A stretch of DNA of 64,000 nucleotides. Source: Niveispirillum irakense DSM 11586 (GTDB lineage Bacteria > Pseudomonadota > Alphaproteobacteria > Azospirillales > Azospirillaceae). The position numbers and the translations under genes are program-made. The notes under the pieces are model-generated. The model did not search any database. It was not told where the DNA came from and saw only the letters and a program-made list of their open reading frames with translations. Position 1 is the stretch's first letter; every line of letters begins with the position of its first letter. Location of the stretch: positions 310,001 through 374,000 of the forward strand of contig NZ_AUCG01000020.1 of assembly GCF_000429645.1 (NCBI RefSeq), read 5' to 3'. Shown piece by piece: positions 62,623 to 64,000 of the stretch.

Positions 62623-63774
62623 ATGAGCGAACCTATTCTGCGTCTGGGTATGATCGGCGGCGGGCCGGGCAGTTTCATCGGCCCTGTCCATCGAATGGCG
62701 GCGGAGCTGGATGGCCGCATCCGGCTGGTGGCGGGGGCCTTCAGCAGCGATGCCGAACGATCCCGCCAGGCCGGGGCCGGTTATGGCATCGACCCTGCCA
62801 GGGCCTATCCCAGCCATCAGGCGATGATTGAAGCGGAGCGTCAGCGGGCGGATGGGATTGATCTGGTCGCCATCGTCACGCCTAACCATCTGCATGTACC
62901 GGCCAGCCTGGACGCCTTGCGCGCCGGCCTGCATGTGATGTGCGACAAGCCAGCCGCCCTGTCGCTGGCGGAAATGCAGGGGCTGGCCGGGGTGGTGGCC
63001 GATGCAAAGGGGCTTTATGCGCTGACCCACACCTATACCGGCTATCCGCTGGTGCGCGAAGCGCGGGCCCTGGTGGCATCGGGCCGCCTGGGCCGCCTGC
63101 GCAAGGTGGTGGTGGAGTACAGCCAGGGCTGGCTGTCCACCGCGCTGGAGGAAACGGGCAGCAAGCAGGCCGGCTGGCGCACCGATCCCGCCTTGTCCGG
63201 GGTGGGTGGCTGTATCGGTGATATCGGCGTCCATGCCTTCAATCTGGCCGAATATGTCTCCGGGGCCCCGGTGCGGGAACTGTGTGCGGACCTGTCCATC
63301 ATGGTGCCGGGGCGGCGGCTGGATGATGATTGCAATATCCTGCTGCGTTTCGAGGATGGCACGGCACAGGGTGTTCCCGGTGTGCTGCACGCCTCCCAGA
63401 TTGCCGCGGGCGACCGCAACGGGTTGCGCCTGCGGGTGTTCGGCACAGAGGCCGGGCTGGACTGGTCGCAGGAGGTGCCCAACACCCTGACCATCAACGG
63501 CCTGGATGGCCGCACAGAGGTTATGCATACCGGGGCCGGCAATCTGGGCCCGGCGGCGCGCGGCGCCACCCGCCTGCCCACCGGCCATCCGGAGGGCTAT
63601 ATCGAGGCTTTCGCCAATCTCTACCGCGATTTCGCCGCCGCCATCCGCGCGGGCGCGATGCCGGCCGATGGCAGCCTGCCGGGGGTGGAGGCGGGCCTGC
63701 GCGGCATGGCCTTCATCGAGACCGCCGTGGCCAACAGCCAGGCGCGGGCGGGGTGGAGTCGGCTGAGGGTTTAG
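62623..63774 (+). CDS. Gfo/Idh/MocA family oxidoreductase
   Basis: 383-residue NAD(P)-dependent enzyme with the Rossmann motif LGMIGGGPGSFIGPVHR. The family EKP-type motif appears as CDKPAALS near residue 106, and GGCIGDIGVHAFNLAEY carries the catalytic-region His. Family members oxidise sugars, inositols or sugar acids. No export signal. It lies between repeat copies 3 and 4 and has no evident partner in the window. Confidence 0.9.
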   Translation: MSEPILRLGMIGGGPGSFIGPVHRMAAELDGRIRLVAGAFSSDAERSRQAGAGYGIDPARAYPSHQAMIEAERQRADGIDLVAIVTPNHLHVPASLDALRAGLHVMCDKPAALSLAEMQGLAGVVADAKGLYALTHTYTGYPLVREARALVASGRLGRLRKVVVEYSQGWLSTALEETGSKQAGWRTDPALSGVGGCIGDIGVHAFNLAEYVSGAPVRELCADLSIMVPGRRLDDDCNILLRFEDGTAQGVPGVLHASQIAAGDRNGLRLRVFGTEAGLDWSQEVPNTLTINGLDGRTEVMHTGAGNLGPAARGATRLPTGHPEGYIEAFANLYRDFAAAIRAGAMPADGSLPGVEAGLRGMAFIETAVANSQARAGWSRLRV

Positions 63775-63833
63775 GGGCAAGGGGAGTCAATGCCGACGGC
63801 GTTGATTATCCTCACTATTCCCGCATCCTCCTA

Positions 63834-63918
63834 CCGTCACCCCGGCGTAGGCCGGGGTCCAGGGGCCACAGGCGCTTTGCTCTATGATACTGGACCCCGG
63901 CCTACGCCGGGGTGACGG
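63834..63918 (+). repeat. REP-like palindrome, copy 4 (forward loop)
   Basis: Perfect 29-bp arms at 63834-63862 and 63890-63918, arm centre GGCGTAGGCC. The 27-bp loop contains CCACAGGCGCTTTGCTCTAT, close to the loop of copy 1 in the same orientation. It lies in the gap after the oxidoreductase. Confidence 0.93.
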
Positions 63919-64000
63919 TGGGTGAGGCGCCAAACAGGTCGCCCTTTCGCCCCACGCAATGCACGAAATTTATACGGCAAAACTACCCCACCACCCGGAG

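Noticed and set aside
62623-63774. Gfo/Idh/MocA protein as a GH109 alpha-N-acetylgalactosaminidase of the aga locus
   Set aside because: It has no Tat or signal peptide and is 9 kb from the aga genes with an unrelated regulon between, so a generic oxidoreductase is the safer call.
18274-63918. The four palindromes as a CRISPR array
   Set aside because: Copies are 0.4-32 kb apart, have long perfect arms and no regular spacers or cas genes. They are dispersed palindromic elements.

Overview
The window is high-G+C DNA from an alphaproteobacterium, by overall character an Azospirillaceae/Rhodospirillales-type or related heterotroph. The genus is inferred, not shown. It has a fused cysNC gene, many TonB-dependent receptors, ArgP/LysE and AgaR-type regulators, and an alphaproteobacterial-style palindromic repeat family. 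A ParA with a fused N-terminal helix-turn-helix followed by ParB (3.0-4.8 kb) points to a secondary replicon (chromid or megaplasmid) rather than the main chromosome. No transposase, integrase, tRNA, rRNA or CRISPR array was seen.

Layout. 0.1-2.9 kb: sulfate activation (cysD, cysNC). 2.9-4.8 kb: parAB behind a perfect 16-bp palindrome. 4.9-9.0 kb: an exported serine hydrolase, a LysR regulator divergent from a TauE/SafE exporter, and a PLP aminotransferase. 9.2-16.6 kb: a TonB receptor, a Tat-exported class V aminotransferase, an ornithine cyclodeaminase-family enzyme and an exported amidohydrolase, apparently one operon for an unknown nitrogenous substrate. 16.6-22.9 kb: an ArgP/ArgO pair, an APC permease and two divergent exported S10 carboxypeptidases, i.e. 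peptide and amino acid handling. 22.9-30.0 kb: a sulfide/persulfide module (SQR-type flavoprotein, TrxC, DUF2892 protein, divergent rhodanese, RND efflux pair, BigR/SqrR-type ArsR repressor). 30.2-40.1 kb: an M61-like protease, hldE, an exported aldose 1-epimerase, and the dTDP-rhamnose operon rfbCBAD with a glycosyltransferase (surface polysaccharide).

40.2-53.3 kb: a galactosaminide/galactoside utilisation locus. It has a Tat-exported GH36-like glycosidase, an exported amidohydrolase, an AgaR-type DeoR repressor, a TonB receptor, a GH27 glycosidase, a DMT transporter and the intracellular genes agaZ/kbaZ, agaS and an agaK-like kinase. Four sites match the AgaR operator core as I recall it, in front of agaR, the receptor and agaZ. 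No GalNAc-6-phosphate deacetylase is present.

53.3-62.4 kb: a TonB receptor, carboxylesterase, Tat-exported gluconate-dehydrogenase-subunit-3 protein, GMC oxidoreductase and SnoaL-like protein, divergent from a TetR regulator and an MFS exporter. Three AGAA-N6-TTYT sites sit in front of the three transcription units. The window closes with a Gfo/Idh/MocA oxidoreductase. Four copies of an 83-85 bp perfect-arm palindrome with compensatory arm changes lie in intergenic gaps at 18.3, 30.1, 62.5 and 63.9 kb.
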